From: Streptomyces sp. NBC_01717 | GTDB lineage: Bacteria > Actinomycetota > Actinomycetes > Streptomycetales > Streptomycetaceae | NCBI RefSeq assembly: GCF_036248255.1 | Contig: NZ_CP109178.1 | Location: 2,232,001-2,296,000, forward strand | DNA length: 64,000 nt | Reading direction: 5' to 3' | Shown here: positions 9,483 through 19,057 of the stretch, in pieces | How positions within the stretch are numbered: position 1 is the first letter of the stretch | Layout of the letters: the number at the start of each line of letters is the position of its first letter | Notes under the pieces: generated by a model | Databases searched by the model: none | Seen by the model: only the letters and a program-made list of their open reading frames with translations | What the model was told of the DNA's origin: nothing | Position numbers and translations under genes: made by a program

Positions 9483-10610
9483 CTACTCGACGACTGCCAG
9501 CTCGCGCGCGGTGGTGTTCAGCCGCCGCCCGCCGTCTTCGGTGACGGTCACGATGTCCTCGATGCGCACGCCGAACCGGCCCGGCAGATAGATCCCGGGC
9601 TCCACGGAGAAGCACATCCCGGGCACCAGCAGCTGCTCCTCGCCCTCGATCATGTACGGGGGTTCATGGGTGGTGACGCCGATGCCGTGGCCGGTGCGGT
9701 GGATGAAGCGCTCGCCGTAACCGAATTCGGTGATGACGGCGCGGGCCGCCCGGTCGATCTCCTGGCAGGCGATGCCGGGCCGGACGGCGCGGCAGCCGGC
9801 CTCCTGCGCCTCCCGCACGATGTCGTGCACCCGCTGCTCCTCGGCAGTGGGCTCGCCGACATGGACCGTGCGGGAGGTGTCGGAGCCGTAGCCGTGCTTG
9901 AGGCCGCCGAAGTCGAGCACCACCATGTCGCCGCGCTCGATGGTGCGGTCGCCCGCCTCGTGGTGCGGGTTGGCGCCGTTCGGGCCGGAGCCGACGACGG
10001 TGAAGTCGACCTGCGAGTGTCCGAACTGCTTGAGCAGTGCGGCGAGATCGGCTGCGACGTCGGTCTCCTTTCGGCCGGAGAAGCGGACCTTCAGGATCTC
10101 CTCGTACGTGGCGTCGGCGGCGGCCCCGGCCGCGGCGAGGCGTTCCAGCTCGGCCGCGTCCTTGACCGCCCGCAGCATCGGCAGGGCCTCGGTGAGGGAG
10201 ACGTACGAGGTGCCGGGGAGGAACTGCTGCAGTCCGAGCAGATGCATCGCCCAGGCGTTGTCGCTGATCCCGAAACGGCCGTCCGCGTCGAGCAGCGGGG
10301 CGGCGACGGCGTACGGGTCCTTGCCGTCGGTCCAGTCGCGCAGGGTCAGGGCCGGGGAGCCGACGGCCTGCTCGGCGTCCGGCGCCTCCAGGGTGGGGAC
10401 GACGAGCACCGGGTCCTCGCCCGCCCTGAGGACGAGGAGAGTGAGGCGTTCGGTGTTCACGGGCCGGTAGCCGGTGAGATGGACGAGGTCCGGGCCCGGT
10501 GCGACGAGGACGCCTGCGAGCCCGGCTTCGGCGGCGGACTCGGCGGCCCGCGCCATCCTCGCCCGGTAGTCGTCGGCGGTGAACGGCACGGGCTGGTTCG
10601 GGCTGGACAT
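9483..10610 (-). CDS. M24-family Xaa-Pro peptidase
   Basis: A 375-residue pita-bread metallopeptidase that probably removes N-terminal residues before proline (Xaa-Pro dipeptidase or aminopeptidase type). An N-terminal creatinase-like domain (residues ~1-140, with LTGYRPVNTERLTLLVL) precedes the catalytic domain. All five metal ligands are visible: Asp in VVLDFGG, Asp in YGSDTSRTVHVG, His in IHRTGHGIGVTTHEPP, Glu in CFSVEPGIYLPG and Glu in VRIEDIVTV. It is cytosolic, with no signal peptide. The ATG at 10610 is preceded by a full AGGAGG site. An upstream extension in frame is not conserved-looking and was not used. Confidence 0.9.
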   Translation of the reverse strand: MSSPNQPVPFTADDYRARMARAAESAAEAGLAGVLVAPGPDLVHLTGYRPVNTERLTLLVLRAGEDPVLVVPTLEAPDAEQAVGSPALTLRDWTDGKDPYAVAAPLLDADGRFGISDNAWAMHLLGLQQFLPGTSYVSLTEALPMLRAVKDAAELERLAAAGAAADATYEEILKVRFSGRKETDVAADLAALLKQFGHSQVDFTVVGSGPNGANPHHEAGDRTIERGDMVVLDFGGLKHGYGSDTSRTVHVGEPTAEEQRVHDIVREAQEAGCRAVRPGIACQEIDRAARAVITEFGYGERFIHRTGHGIGVTTHEPPYMIEGEEQLLVPGMCFSVEPGIYLPGRFGVRIEDIVTVTEDGGRRLNTTARELAVVE

Positions 10611-10681
10611 GCGGAACCTCCTGGCGAAGCGATACGGCACACAGCATCCTGCCCGGCGGCGGGGACAGGCGCGAGCGTGGG

Positions 10682-11326
10682 TCAGACGGCGGGTCGCAGT
10701 CGTACGACGAGGTCGGCGCGGTCCCGGCCACGGTCGACTAGCCGGGCATTGGTCTCGTCCGACTCCGCGACCCAGCGCTCGGCGTGCGGCCGGGGCTTGC
10801 CGAACCGCACATGGCGGTCGACGAGTCGGCGGACCCTGACGTCCGGTTCGAGATCCAGGAACCAGACCTCGTCGAGCAGCCGGCGCACCGGAGCCCACGG
10901 CCCGTCGTCATGGAGGAGGTAGTTGCCTTCGGTGACGACGAGCGGGATGTCCGGGGGTACGGGAACGGCCCCGGCGATCGGCTCCTCCAGGGCGCGGTCG
11001 AAGGCGGGGGCGTAGACGGGCCCCTGATCCCCGGGTGTGCGCAGGCGTCGGAGCAGGGCGGCGTATCCGGCCGCGTCGAAGGTGTCGGGGGCGCCCTTGC
11101 GGCCGGCGCGGCCGAGGCGGTCCAGTTCGGCCTGCGCGAGATGGAAGCCGTCCATCGGGACGAGGACGGCGCGCCCGCCGAGCCCGTCGACCAGCCGCTC
11201 GGCGAGCGTGGACTTCCCGGCGCCGGGCGGCCCCGCGATGCCGAGGATGCGGCGGCGGCCGGGGACGGCGAGCCGGCGGGCGCGGGCCGACAGTTCACCG
11301 ACGTCACTCGTCTGCATGCGGCGCAT
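10682..11326 (-). CDS. P-loop nucleoside/uridine-kinase-like protein
   Basis: A 214-residue kinase of the uridine kinase/pantothenate kinase-like P-loop group. Walker A is GIAGPPGAGKSTLAERL (~residues 29-45), the substrate loop VLVPMDGFHLAQ is typical, and VVTEGNYLLHDDGPW (~residues 125-140) fills the Walker B/substrate position. The C terminus has RRLVDRHVRFGKPRPHAERW, the lid arginines. Such proteins are usually annotated as nucleoside/nucleotide or fructose kinase-like, and the substrate is not certain. The start is ATG 11326 or, nine bases later, ATG 11317; neither has a strong ribosome site. It is divergent from the VOC gene. Confidence 0.8.
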   Translation of the reverse strand: MRRMQTSDVGELSARARRLAVPGRRRILGIAGPPGAGKSTLAERLVDGLGGRAVLVPMDGFHLAQAELDRLGRAGRKGAPDTFDAAGYAALLRRLRTPGDQGPVYAPAFDRALEEPIAGAVPVPPDIPLVVTEGNYLLHDDGPWAPVRRLLDEVWFLDLEPDVRVRRLVDRHVRFGKPRPHAERWVAESDETNARLVDRGRDRADLVVRLRPAV

Positions 11327-11356
11327 TGTCCCGGCACGAGCGGCATCCTGGGTAGT

Positions 11357-11368
11357 GTTACGTATAAC
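11357..11368. promoter_or_regulatory. Short palindrome in a divergent promoter region
   Basis: GTTACGTATAAC is an inverted repeat (GTTA, four bases, TAAC) in the 68-base space between the divergent kinase and VOC genes. GTTA/TAAC half-sites are typical of operators or -10-like elements in AT-poor DNA. No regulator gene is adjacent, so its role is open. Confidence 0.35.
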
Positions 11369-11394
11369 CGACTCAGTACCCTCGAGGAACCGCC

Positions 11395-11784
11395 ATGTCA
11401 CACATCGCCCTGGTCACCCTGGTCGTCCGCGACTACGACGAGGCCATCTCCTTCTACACGGACGCGCTCGGCTTCGAGCTCCTGGAGGACACCGACCGCG
11501 GGGACGGCTCCCGCTGGGTCGTCGTCCGGCCGCGCGGCGCGGCAGAGGGAACGGGGCTCGTGCTGGCCCGCGCGAAGGACGACGAGCAGCGGAGCCGCGT
11601 CGGCGCACAGACCGGCGGCCGGGTCGGCTTCTTCCTGCACACCGAGGACTTCGCGGGCGACCATGCGCGGATGCAGGCAGCCGGAGTGCGCTTCCTGGAG
11701 GAGCCGCGCCACGAACCCTACGGCTCGGTCGCGGTCTTCGAGGACCTGTACGGCAACCGCTGGGACCTGCTGCAGCCCGCGTGA
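11395..11784 (+). CDS. VOC (glyoxalase/dioxygenase-fold) protein
   Basis: A 129-residue single-module protein of the vicinal oxygen chelate superfamily. It has the two beta-alpha-beta-beta-beta repeats: HIALVTLVVRDYDEAISFYT at the N terminus, and VGFFLHTEDFAGDHARMQAAG, then SVAVFEDLYGNRWDLLQP at the C terminus. The C-terminal FEDLYGNRWDL carries the usual acidic metal-ligand position. Members include lyases, dioxygenases and antibiotic-binding proteins; nothing here picks one. The ATG at 11395 is supported by the conserved first strand. It is divergent from the kinase gene. Confidence 0.8.
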   Translation: MSHIALVTLVVRDYDEAISFYTDALGFELLEDTDRGDGSRWVVVRPRGAAEGTGLVLARAKDDEQRSRVGAQTGGRVGFFLHTEDFAGDHARMQAAGVRFLEEPRHEPYGSVAVFEDLYGNRWDLLQPA

Positions 11785-11907
11785 GCCGCCCCGAGATGTT
11801 CCCTCTGCCGAGGACTCCGGCGGGATGGGAGCGATCCGTCGTGCGGCCGGGCCTCGGAACGCATGTGCTGTCGACCGCCGCGAAGGGGTCAACTCGCCTG
11901 CAGCCAC

Positions 11908-12375
11908 TCAGCCGTGAGGCCTGGCCGCAGGCCCGGGCAGGACCGTGACCTCGGCCGGGGTGAGTGCGGCGTGCTCACCGGAGCACTCGACCACGACCTG
12001 CACCGGGGCGCCGCAATCGCTGTGCCGCATGTCCAGGACCGGCCCCTCGGCATCGCCGACGTAGGTCTCGCCCCACTGCCTGAGCGCCACGAGAACGGGC
12101 CACAGATCCCGGCCCTTGCGGGTCAGGCGATATTCCTGCCGGGTCCGGCTGCCCTGCTCCTGATACGGGACGGTCTGCAGGACCCCGGCCGCGACCAGCT
12201 TGCGGAGCCGGCCGGCCAGGACCGCCTCCGAGAGCCCCACATGCCGGCGGAAGTCGTCGAAGCGGCGCACCCCGTTGAAGGCGTCACGCAGGATCAGCAG
12301 CGTCCACTTCTCGCCGACCACGTCGAGGGTGCGCTGGACCGTGCAGTTCTCCGTGCTCATCTCCAGCCACTTCAT
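11908..12375 (-). CDS. HxlR-family transcriptional regulator
   Basis: A 155-residue winged-helix regulator. The HxlR signature runs from CTVQRTLDVVGEKWTLLILR through FDDFRRHVGLSEAVLAGRLRKL (recognition helix region) to YRLTRKGRDLWPVLVALRQW. Such proteins act as dimers and often repress a divergent gene in response to small electrophiles or aromatics. Here the divergent neighbour is a PaaI-type thioesterase, with the shared control region at 12376-12469. The ATG at 12375 is chosen because the conserved opening MKWLEMSTENC starts there; upstream in-frame sequence overlaps the promoter and the thioesterase. Confidence 0.85.
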   Translation of the reverse strand: MKWLEMSTENCTVQRTLDVVGEKWTLLILRDAFNGVRRFDDFRRHVGLSEAVLAGRLRKLVAAGVLQTVPYQEQGSRTRQEYRLTRKGRDLWPVLVALRQWGETYVGDAEGPVLDMRHSDCGAPVQVVVECSGEHAALTPAEVTVLPGPAARPHG

Positions 12376-12405
12376 TCCGTCATGGTAGCCCGCCTGGCTT
12401 CGATA

Positions 12406-12435
12406 TTGACAGTCAGCTGCACCGACAGCTAGCTT
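12406..12435 (+). promoter_or_regulatory. Putative promoter of the PaaI-type thioesterase
   Basis: TTGACA (12406-12411) and TAGCTT (12430-12435) are separated by 18 bases, close to the housekeeping sigma-70-type consensus. Transcription would begin near 12442, just ahead of the GAGGAGG site at 12454-12460. The spacer has a repeated CAGCT (CAGCTG and CAGCTA), a plausible contact site for the divergent HxlR regulator. Confidence 0.45.
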
Positions 12436-12469
12436 CATCGAACAAAGCCAGATGAGGAGGATCAGCCGC

Positions 12470-12964
12470 ATGGGACGGTCACGTACATACGAATGGGAAG
12501 ATCCGGCGGTCTCGGCGGCCGCCGTCGGACAGACCACGGGTCTGGAGTTCCTGCGCGAGATCGCCACCGGACGGCTGCCCGGCCCTCCGATCGCCGCCAC
12601 CCTGGACATCACTCTCGACGAAGCCGAGCACGGGCGTGTGGTGTTCTCGCTGGTCCCGGGCGAGGAGCACTACAACCCCATCGGCAGCGTGCACGGCGGG
12701 GTCTACGCCACACTGCTCGACTCGGCCGCCGGTTGCGCGGTCCAGTCCACCCTGCCGTCGGGCATGGGGTACACGTCGCTCGACCTGACCGTGAAGTTCC
12801 TGCGCCCCGTCACCGTCGACACCGGCAGGATCCGCGCCGTCGGCACGGTCACCAGCAGCGGCCGCCGCACCGCCCTCGCCGAAGCCCGGCTCCTCGACGA
12901 GAAGGACCGCCTGCTCGCTCACGCCACCAGTACGTGCATGCTGTTTCCGCTGCCGTCGTCCTGA
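12470..12964 (+). CDS. PaaI-family hot-dog thioesterase
   Basis: A 164-residue hot-dog-fold acyl-CoA thioesterase. HYNPIGSVHGGVYATLLDSAAGCAV has the HGG/active-site acidic pattern of the PaaI/YdiI group, followed by GYTSLDLTVKFLRPV for the central strand. The likely role is hydrolysis of an aromatic or other acyl-CoA in the cytosol. The ATG at 12470 is nine bases after GAGGAGG (12454-12460); the earlier ATG at 12452 overlaps that site and is rejected. The divergent HxlR gene probably controls it. Confidence 0.85.
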   Translation: MGRSRTYEWEDPAVSAAAVGQTTGLEFLREIATGRLPGPPIAATLDITLDEAEHGRVVFSLVPGEEHYNPIGSVHGGVYATLLDSAAGCAVQSTLPSGMGYTSLDLTVKFLRPVTVDTGRIRAVGTVTSSGRRTALAEARLLDEKDRLLAHATSTCMLFPLPSS

Positions 12965-13123
12965 GGGCTTCGAAGGCCTTGGGCCGAGCCCTATGTGACG
13001 GGGCTAAGACCTTCATGAAGCCCGCGAGGTGGCGGGCCGACAAGCCGGGGCCGATTGCGCAGACGACGCGATGCAAGCCCGCCGGGCGATCGACGGCAGA
13101 GCCCGTCGCGGGCGCACGCGCGC

Positions 13124-14047
13124 TCAGCCCGCAGGCAACCGCACTGCCGCGCCCCGCAAAGCGTCGAGCACCGGTCTGATCAGTGGGTGGCCCTCCGCCC
13201 CGTGCCGTACCGCTGCGAACACCCGTCGGGTCGGTGCGCTGCCCTCCACCGGCCGCACCACCACGCCCGCCAGGTCCATGCCGCGCAGCGCCCACCTCGG
13301 CACCAGTGCCACTCCGGCCCCCGCCCCGGCCAGCGCCACCACCGCCCGGAAGTCGTCCGAGGAGTGCTCGAGTCTCGGCTGGAAGCCGGCGAACTCGCAG
13401 GCCAGGACCACCACGTCGTGGCACGGGTTGCCGGGATACTGACCGATCCACGGGTCCTTCTCCAGGTCCGCGATCGTCACCTGGTCCTGGCCGGCCAGCC
13501 GGTGGCCCACCGGCAGCACCGCGTCGAACGGCTCCGAGTACAGCGGTACCCGGGTCAGCCGCCGGTCGTCCTCGTCGGGCGCGCCCCGGTATTCGACGGC
13601 GACCGCCACATCCACCTGCCGGTCGAGCACCATCGGCACGCTCGCGTCGCCCTCCGCGTCCTGGACCCGGACCCGGATGCCGGGGGCGGTCAGCGTCAGC
13701 TCGGCGATCGCGGGGGCGAGCACCAGGCCGATGCCCGTGGCGAACGCGGCGACCGTGACCGTACCGGCGTCCCCCGCGCTGTACGCGGCTAGCTCGGCCT
13801 CCGCCCGTTCCAGTTGGGCGAGGACCGCGTTGGTGTGGGTCAGCAGGATCTCGCCGGCGGCGGTGAGCCGGACGCCCCGGGCGCTGCGGTCGACCAGCCG
13901 GTGGCCGGTCTCCTGTTCCAGCGCGGCGAGTTGCTGGGAGACGGCGGAAGGGGTCAGATACAGCGCGGCGGCTGCCGCGGTCACGGTGCGGTGGTCGGCC
14001 ACCGCACGGAGAATACGCAGCCGCCGTGCATCGATCATGCGATCCAT
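13124..14047 (-). CDS. LysR-family transcriptional regulator
   Basis: A 307-residue LysR-type regulator. The N-terminal winged HTH covers residues ~5-65 (LRILRAVADHRTVTAAAAAL, then TPSAVSQQLAALEQETG), with RGVRLTAAGEILLTH at the linker helix. The effector-binding domain follows from ~90 (TVTVAAFATGIGLVLAPAI) to the end, with VALAGAGAGVALVPRWAL near 255. A second in-frame ATG lies at 14038. It sits downstream of kbl on the same strand, but a 40-base palindromic terminator separates them. Its target is therefore not evident, and no divergent neighbour exists. Confidence 0.88.
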   Translation of the reverse strand: MDRMIDARRLRILRAVADHRTVTAAAAALYLTPSAVSQQLAALEQETGHRLVDRSARGVRLTAAGEILLTHTNAVLAQLERAEAELAAYSAGDAGTVTVAAFATGIGLVLAPAIAELTLTAPGIRVRVQDAEGDASVPMVLDRQVDVAVAVEYRGAPDEDDRRLTRVPLYSEPFDAVLPVGHRLAGQDQVTIADLEKDPWIGQYPGNPCHDVVVLACEFAGFQPRLEHSSDDFRAVVALAGAGAGVALVPRWALRGMDLAGVVVRPVEGSAPTRRVFAAVRHGAEGHPLIRPVLDALRGAAVRLPAG

Positions 14048-14103
14048 TGTCCCAGGTCCCGTGGGATGTCCCGGCCCTGGGACGGGGCGGGGAAGCCCGG
14101 GAT

Positions 14104-14143
14104 CGCCGGAGGCCCGGGACCGTACGGTCCCGGGCCTCCGGCG
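14104..14143 (-). terminator. Strong palindromic terminator after kbl
   Basis: A perfect 40-base palindrome (two 20-base arms, no loop bases needed) begins five bases past the kbl stop. Its centre is ACCGTACGGT (14119-14128). It lacks a T-tract, as is common for Streptomyces terminators. It should end tdh-kbl transcription and, being symmetrical, could act in both directions. Confidence 0.75.
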
Positions 14144-14148
14144 GGGAC

Positions 14149-15342
<1,194 letters not shown>

Positions 15343-15380
15343 GAGGGGTGTCTCCCGGCTCGATAGCTGGATACGGGTGG

Positions 15381-16409
15381 TCAGGAGGTCCAGTCGAGGA
15401 TGACCTTGCCGCCGCGTCCGCTCGCCGCGTCGTCGAAGGCCGCCTCGAAGTCGCGGTAGCCGTACCGTCCGGTGATCACCGGGTGGAGGTCGAGGCCGCC
15501 CTCCAGCAGTACGGACATGGCGTACCAGGTCTCGTACATCTCGCGCCCGTAGATCCCCTTGATCGTGATCATCGAGGTGACGATGCGCGACCAGTCGACG
15601 GCGAACTCCTCGGACGGCAGTCCGAGCATGGCGATCCGTCCGCCGTGCGTCATGTTCGCGATCATGTCGCGCATGGCCTCGGGGCGGCCGGACATCTCCA
15701 GGCCGATGTCGAAGCCCTCGCGCAGGCCGAGCTTCTGCTGACCGTCGGCGATCGTCTGCTCGCCGACGTTGAGGGCGAGGCTGACGCCGACCTTCCGGGC
15801 CAGGTCGAGCCGGGCCTCACTGACGTCGGTGATCACGACGTTGCGGGCACCCGCGTGCTTGGCGACGGCAGCGGCCATGATGCCGATGGGACCGGCGCCG
15901 GTGATCAGGACGTCCTCGCCGACCAGCGGGAACGACAGCGCGGTGTGCACGGCGTTGCCGAACGGGTCGAAGATCGCGGCGATGTCGAGGTCGACGGGGA
16001 CCCGGTGCACCCACACGTTGGAGGCGGGCAGCGCGACGTACTCGGCGAATGCCCCGTCGCGGCCCACGCCGAGTCCCAGGGTGGAGCGGCACAGGTGGCG
16101 GCGTCCGGCCAGACAGTTGCGGCACTTTCCGCAGACCAGGTGGCCTTCGCCGCTGACCAGGTCGCCGACGGTGATGTCGACGACGTCGGCGCCCATCGCG
16201 GCGACCTCGCCGACGAACTCGTGGCCGAGGACGAGCGGCGTCTTCACGGCCTGCTGGGCCCAGCCGTCGTAGTTGCGGATGTGCAGGTCGGTCCCGCAGA
16301 TACCGGTACGGAGCACCTTGATCAGCACGTCCGAGGGGCCGATCTCCGGCTCGGGAACGTCCATCAGCCAGAGCCCGGGCTCGGCCTTGTGCTTCACGAG
16401 TGCCTTCAC
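15381..16409 (-). CDS. tdh: L-threonine 3-dehydrogenase
   Basis: A 342-residue zinc-dependent medium-chain dehydrogenase that oxidises L-threonine to 2-amino-3-ketobutyrate with NAD. The catalytic zinc site includes the cysteine in [11 protein letters not shown] (~residue 38) and [10 protein letters not shown]. The structural zinc loop has four cysteines in [18 protein letters not shown]. The nucleotide fold is [18 protein letters not shown] (~residue 165). The start is the GTG at 16409 ([12 protein letters not shown]), which gives the family's usual length and has a purine-rich GGGAG site; longer extensions would cross a large hairpin at 16445-16486. It is the first gene of the tdh-kbl operon. 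Confidence 0.93.
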   Translation of the reverse strand: MKALVKHKAEPGLWLMDVPEPEIGPSDVLIKVLRTGICGTDLHIRNYDGWAQQAVKTPLVLGHEFVGEVAAMGADVVDITVGDLVSGEGHLVCGKCRNCLAGRRHLCRSTLGLGVGRDGAFAEYVALPASNVWVHRVPVDLDIAAIFDPFGNAVHTALSFPLVGEDVLITGAGPIGIMAAAVAKHAGARNVVITDVSEARLDLARKVGVSLALNVGEQTIADGQQKLGLREGFDIGLEMSGRPEAMRDMIANMTHGGRIAMLGLPSEEFAVDWSRIVTSMITIKGIYGREMYETWYAMSVLLEGGLDLHPVITGRYGYRDFEAAFDDAASGRGGKVILDWTS

Positions 16410-16444
16410 GGCTGCGGCTCCCTGTACGTGGTACGTGGTGATTG

Positions 16445-16486
16445 CCCCGGGCCGGGGGCATGCCTGAGGCAGCCTGCGGCCCGGGG
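16445..16486 (-). promoter_or_regulatory. Large hairpin in the tdh leader
   Basis: CCCCGGGCCG (16445-16454) and CGGCCCGGGG (16477-16486) form a perfect 10-base-pair stem, and the 22-base loop has its own small stem (TGCCT/AGGCA). It lies 35 bases upstream of the tdh GTG. It may be a leader structure affecting tdh expression, or part of a terminator system for the small gene upstream. Confidence 0.4.
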
Positions 16487-16635
16487 AAGAAGGAGGGACG
16501 ACATGGCAGCGCGCGGTGATCGGCTGCCGCGCACCATCCTCTGCCGTCACGGAGAAATCTGCCGTACCCCGCGCCCCAGGTCCATCGAGGTTTTCTTAAG
16601 CGCAGCCGCAGCTCCGCTTCATGCCGCACCGGACG

Positions 16636-16654
16636 GGAGGGCCGGCCGCCCTCC
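16636..16654 (-). terminator. Hairpin downstream of a small minus-strand gene
   Basis: GGAGGGC and GCCCTCC form a 7-base-pair stem with a 5-base loop. It is 36 bases beyond the stop of the short reading frame at 16691-16828 and upstream of tdh, consistent with a simple terminator. Confidence 0.4.
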
Positions 16655-16690
16655 GGAACGGGCGACCGGCCCCCTGGACCGAGCGGACGA

Positions 16691-16828
16691 TCAGTCGCCG
16701 ATCTCCTGCGGCGGGGTGTCGCGGCCCGGCACCTCATCGGGTGAGAGGACCCGGTCGTCCCGCGGGTACGGCTTGGTCCATCCGGTGGACGCGTGCCAGG
16801 TGATCCGGTTCGGCTGCGCCGGGTTCAC
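16691..16828 (-). CDS. Small hypothetical protein (45 residues)
   Basis: A short GTG-started frame (VNPAQPNRITWHASTGWTKP at its start, TPPQEIGD at its end) has the composition of a real hydrophilic protein: two Trp, a Pro-rich acidic tail and few codon oddities. A hairpin follows its stop. The ribosome site is poor (GGAG directly adjoins the GTG). No further upstream start exists before the frame runs under the gapR promoter, so it may be a fragment. The function is unknown. Confidence 0.35.
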   Translation of the reverse strand: MNPAQPNRITWHASTGWTKPYPRDDRVLSPDEVPGRDTPPQEIGD

Positions 16829-16972
16829 TCCGGATCGGCACGAGCCGGCGCGCGCTTGTCGTCCGGCTCCCCGGCGGCCGTACCGCGCTCTCGCGGGCGT
16901 CCACCGGGCAGGGGACGAAGCCGCCGACGCGCTGACCGTGAGCGGGCCCGCACCCCTGCGTACCCTGTCTCC

Positions 16973-17929
16973 GTGTCAGCCTCCCGCCTGCGTCGCGTCG
17001 CCGTTCTTGTGCTCGAGGGTGCGAAGCCGCTCGATGTCGGGATCCCCGCGCAGGTGTTCACGACGCGCGCGAGCATGCCGTACGAGGTGCGGTTGTGCGG
17101 CGCGGCACCTGGTCTCGTGACCGGCGGCGACGGCCTTTCGTACCACGTCGCCCATGGCCTCGACGCACTTGCGTGGGCCGACATCGTCTTCATCCCCGGT
17201 TACCGGTTCCCGGACCGTGACGATCCGCCGCAGGCCGTCGTCGACGCGCTGATCGCTGCCCACGACCGGGGCGCGCGGCTCGCCGCCATCTCGACGGGCG
17301 CCTTCGCGCTCGCCGCCACGGGCCTGCTCGACGGCAAGCGTGCCACGACGCACTGGCACTACTCACGGGCGCTGGCGGCGAAGCATCCGCTCGTTCAGGT
17401 CGACGAGAACGTTCTGTTCGTCGACGAGGGCAGCGTGCTGACGTCGGCCGGCGCCGCCTCGGGCATCGACCTGTGCCTGCACATTCTGCGCGGCGACCTC
17501 GGGGTGGCCGCATCGAACCACGCGGCGCGGCGACTGGTCGCAGCCCCCTACCGCAGCGGCGGTCAGGCGCAGTATGTGCCGCGCAGCGTGCCCGAGCCGC
17601 TCGGTGAGCGGTTCGCCGACACCCGCGAGTGGGCGCTGCACCGGCTCGATGAGCCTCTCACTCTCGAGGTACTGGCGCGGCAGGCAGCGGTCTCGCCGCG
17701 TACGTTCTCGCGGCGCTTCGTGGAGGAGACCGGGTACACCCCGATGCAGTGGGTCATGCGAGCCCGCGTCGACATGGCCCGCGAGCTGCTCGAGCGTTCG
17801 CAGCGCAGCGTCGAGCAGATCGCCGCCGACGTCGGTCTCGGCACCGGTGCGAATCTGCGGCTGCACTTCCAGCGCATCCTCGGCACCACGCCGAGCGAGT
17901 ACCGGCGCACCTTCGCCCGAGGCGAGTAG
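16973..17929 (+). CDS. gapR: GapR-like regulator (DJ-1/PfpI-type domain with AraC-family HTH)
   Basis: A 318-residue GlxA-type regulator. Residues ~5-175 form a DJ-1/PfpI amidotransferase-like domain (RVAVLVLEGAKPLDVGIPAQ ... GYRFPDRDDPP ... AISTGAFALAATGLLDGKRATTHW). The nucleophile-elbow cysteine usual in related proteins (CTGAF) is replaced by serine-threonine, so this is a sensor, not an enzyme. Residues ~220-315 hold two AraC helix-turn-helices (LEVLARQAAVSPRTFSRRF and VEQIAADVGLGTGANLRLHF). A GAPDH gene follows by 101 bases. In Streptomyces aureofaciens an AraC-family protein called GapR, encoded next to gap, activates gap; this pair matches that layout. The GTG at 16973 fits the family start. 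Confidence 0.82.
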   Translation: MSASRLRRVAVLVLEGAKPLDVGIPAQVFTTRASMPYEVRLCGAAPGLVTGGDGLSYHVAHGLDALAWADIVFIPGYRFPDRDDPPQAVVDALIAAHDRGARLAAISTGAFALAATGLLDGKRATTHWHYSRALAAKHPLVQVDENVLFVDEGSVLTSAGAASGIDLCLHILRGDLGVAASNHAARRLVAAPYRSGGQAQYVPRSVPEPLGERFADTREWALHRLDEPLTLEVLARQAAVSPRTFSRRFVEETGYTPMQWVMRARVDMARELLERSQRSVEQIAADVGLGTGANLRLHFQRILGTTPSEYRRTFARGE

Positions 17930-18030
17930 CCCCGCCGCCTGGCGCGATCCTTTTGAACGGTGGCGATCCCGCCACTGTCACGGGCGGGTGCCGCGAGCGA
18001 GCCTGGTGGCGAACCGAAGGGACAGCACTT

Positions 18031-19029
18031 ATGACTCGCATCGCCATCAACGGATTCGGCCGCATCGGACGCAACGTGCTGCGCGCGTTGCTCGAACGTG
18101 ACAGCACCCTCGAGGTCGTCGCCGTCAACGACCTCACGGAGCCCGCCACCCTCGCACGACTGCTCGCATACGACACGACGGCCGGCCGGCTCGGTCGCCC
18201 GGTGACCGCCGACGGGGACGCCCTCGTTGTCGACGGCCGTCGCATCAAGGTGCTCGCGGAGCGTGAACCGGCGCAGCTGCCGTGGGCCGAACTCGGTGTC
18301 GACGTCGTCCTCGAAGCGACCGGCCGCTTCACGTCGGCCAAGGCCGCCCGCGCCCACCTCGATGCGGGCGCGAAGAAGGTGCTGGTCAGTGCTCCGTCGG
18401 ACGGTGCCGATGTCACGCTGGCATTCGGGGTCAACACCGACGTGTACGACCCGACCGTGCACACGATCGTCTCCAACGCTTCGTGCACGACCAACGCGCT
18501 TGCACCGCTGGCGGCGGTACTCGACGAACTCGCCGGGATCGAGCACGGCTTCATGACCACGGTGCACGCCTACACGCAGGAGCAGAACCTTCAGGACGGT
18601 CCGCACCGCGACGCCCGTCGCGCCCGAGCTGCCGCCGTCAACATCGTGCCGACCACGACGGGCGCCGCCAAGGCGATCGGTCTGGTCCTGCCGAACCTGG
18701 AAGGCAAGCTGTCGGGCGACTCGATCCGGGTGCCGGTTCCGGTGGGCTCGATCGTCGAGCTCAACACGACGGTCGCCCGCGACGTGACGCGCGACGACGT
18801 ACTGGCGGCGTACCGCGCCGCGGCGGATGGACCGCTCGCCGGCATCCTCGAGTACTCGGACTTCCCGCTCGTGTCCTCCGACATCACGGGCAATCCGGCT
18901 TCTTCGATCTTCGACTCGGACCTCACCCGGGTCGACGGCCGGCACGTGAAGGTGGTCGCCTGGTACGACAACGAGTGGGGCTTCTCGAACCGTGTGATCG
19001 ACACACTCGAGCTCCTCGCCACCCGCTGA
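18031..19029 (+). CDS. gap: Glyceraldehyde-3-phosphate dehydrogenase
   Basis: A 332-residue type I GAPDH that makes 1,3-bisphosphoglycerate from glyceraldehyde-3-phosphate, phosphate and NAD. The NAD-binding start is TRIAINGFGRIGRNVLRALL. The active-site cysteine is in VSNASCTTNALAPLAAVLD (~residue 151), the catalytic histidine in TTVHAYTQEQNLQDGPH (~178), and WYDNEWGFSNRVIDTL closes the protein. Because the partner is GapR, this is probably the regulated or alternative GAPDH, not the gap-pgk-tpi glycolytic copy. A ribosome site (GAAGGGA) lies ~8 bases before the ATG. It is ended by the hairpin at 19058-19095. Confidence 0.93.
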   Translation: MTRIAINGFGRIGRNVLRALLERDSTLEVVAVNDLTEPATLARLLAYDTTAGRLGRPVTADGDALVVDGRRIKVLAEREPAQLPWAELGVDVVLEATGRFTSAKAARAHLDAGAKKVLVSAPSDGADVTLAFGVNTDVYDPTVHTIVSNASCTTNALAPLAAVLDELAGIEHGFMTTVHAYTQEQNLQDGPHRDARRARAAAVNIVPTTTGAAKAIGLVLPNLEGKLSGDSIRVPVPVGSIVELNTTVARDVTRDDVLAAYRAAADGPLAGILEYSDFPLVSSDITGNPASSIFDSDLTRVDGRHVKVVAWYDNEWGFSNRVIDTLELLATR

Positions 19030-19057
19030 CCGGAGCCTGTCCGGCCGCTGCGGGCCA

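Noticed and set aside
12375..12612. Longer N terminus for the HxlR regulator
   Set aside because: The in-frame extension runs through the divergent promoter and into the thioesterase gene, and has no family similarity.
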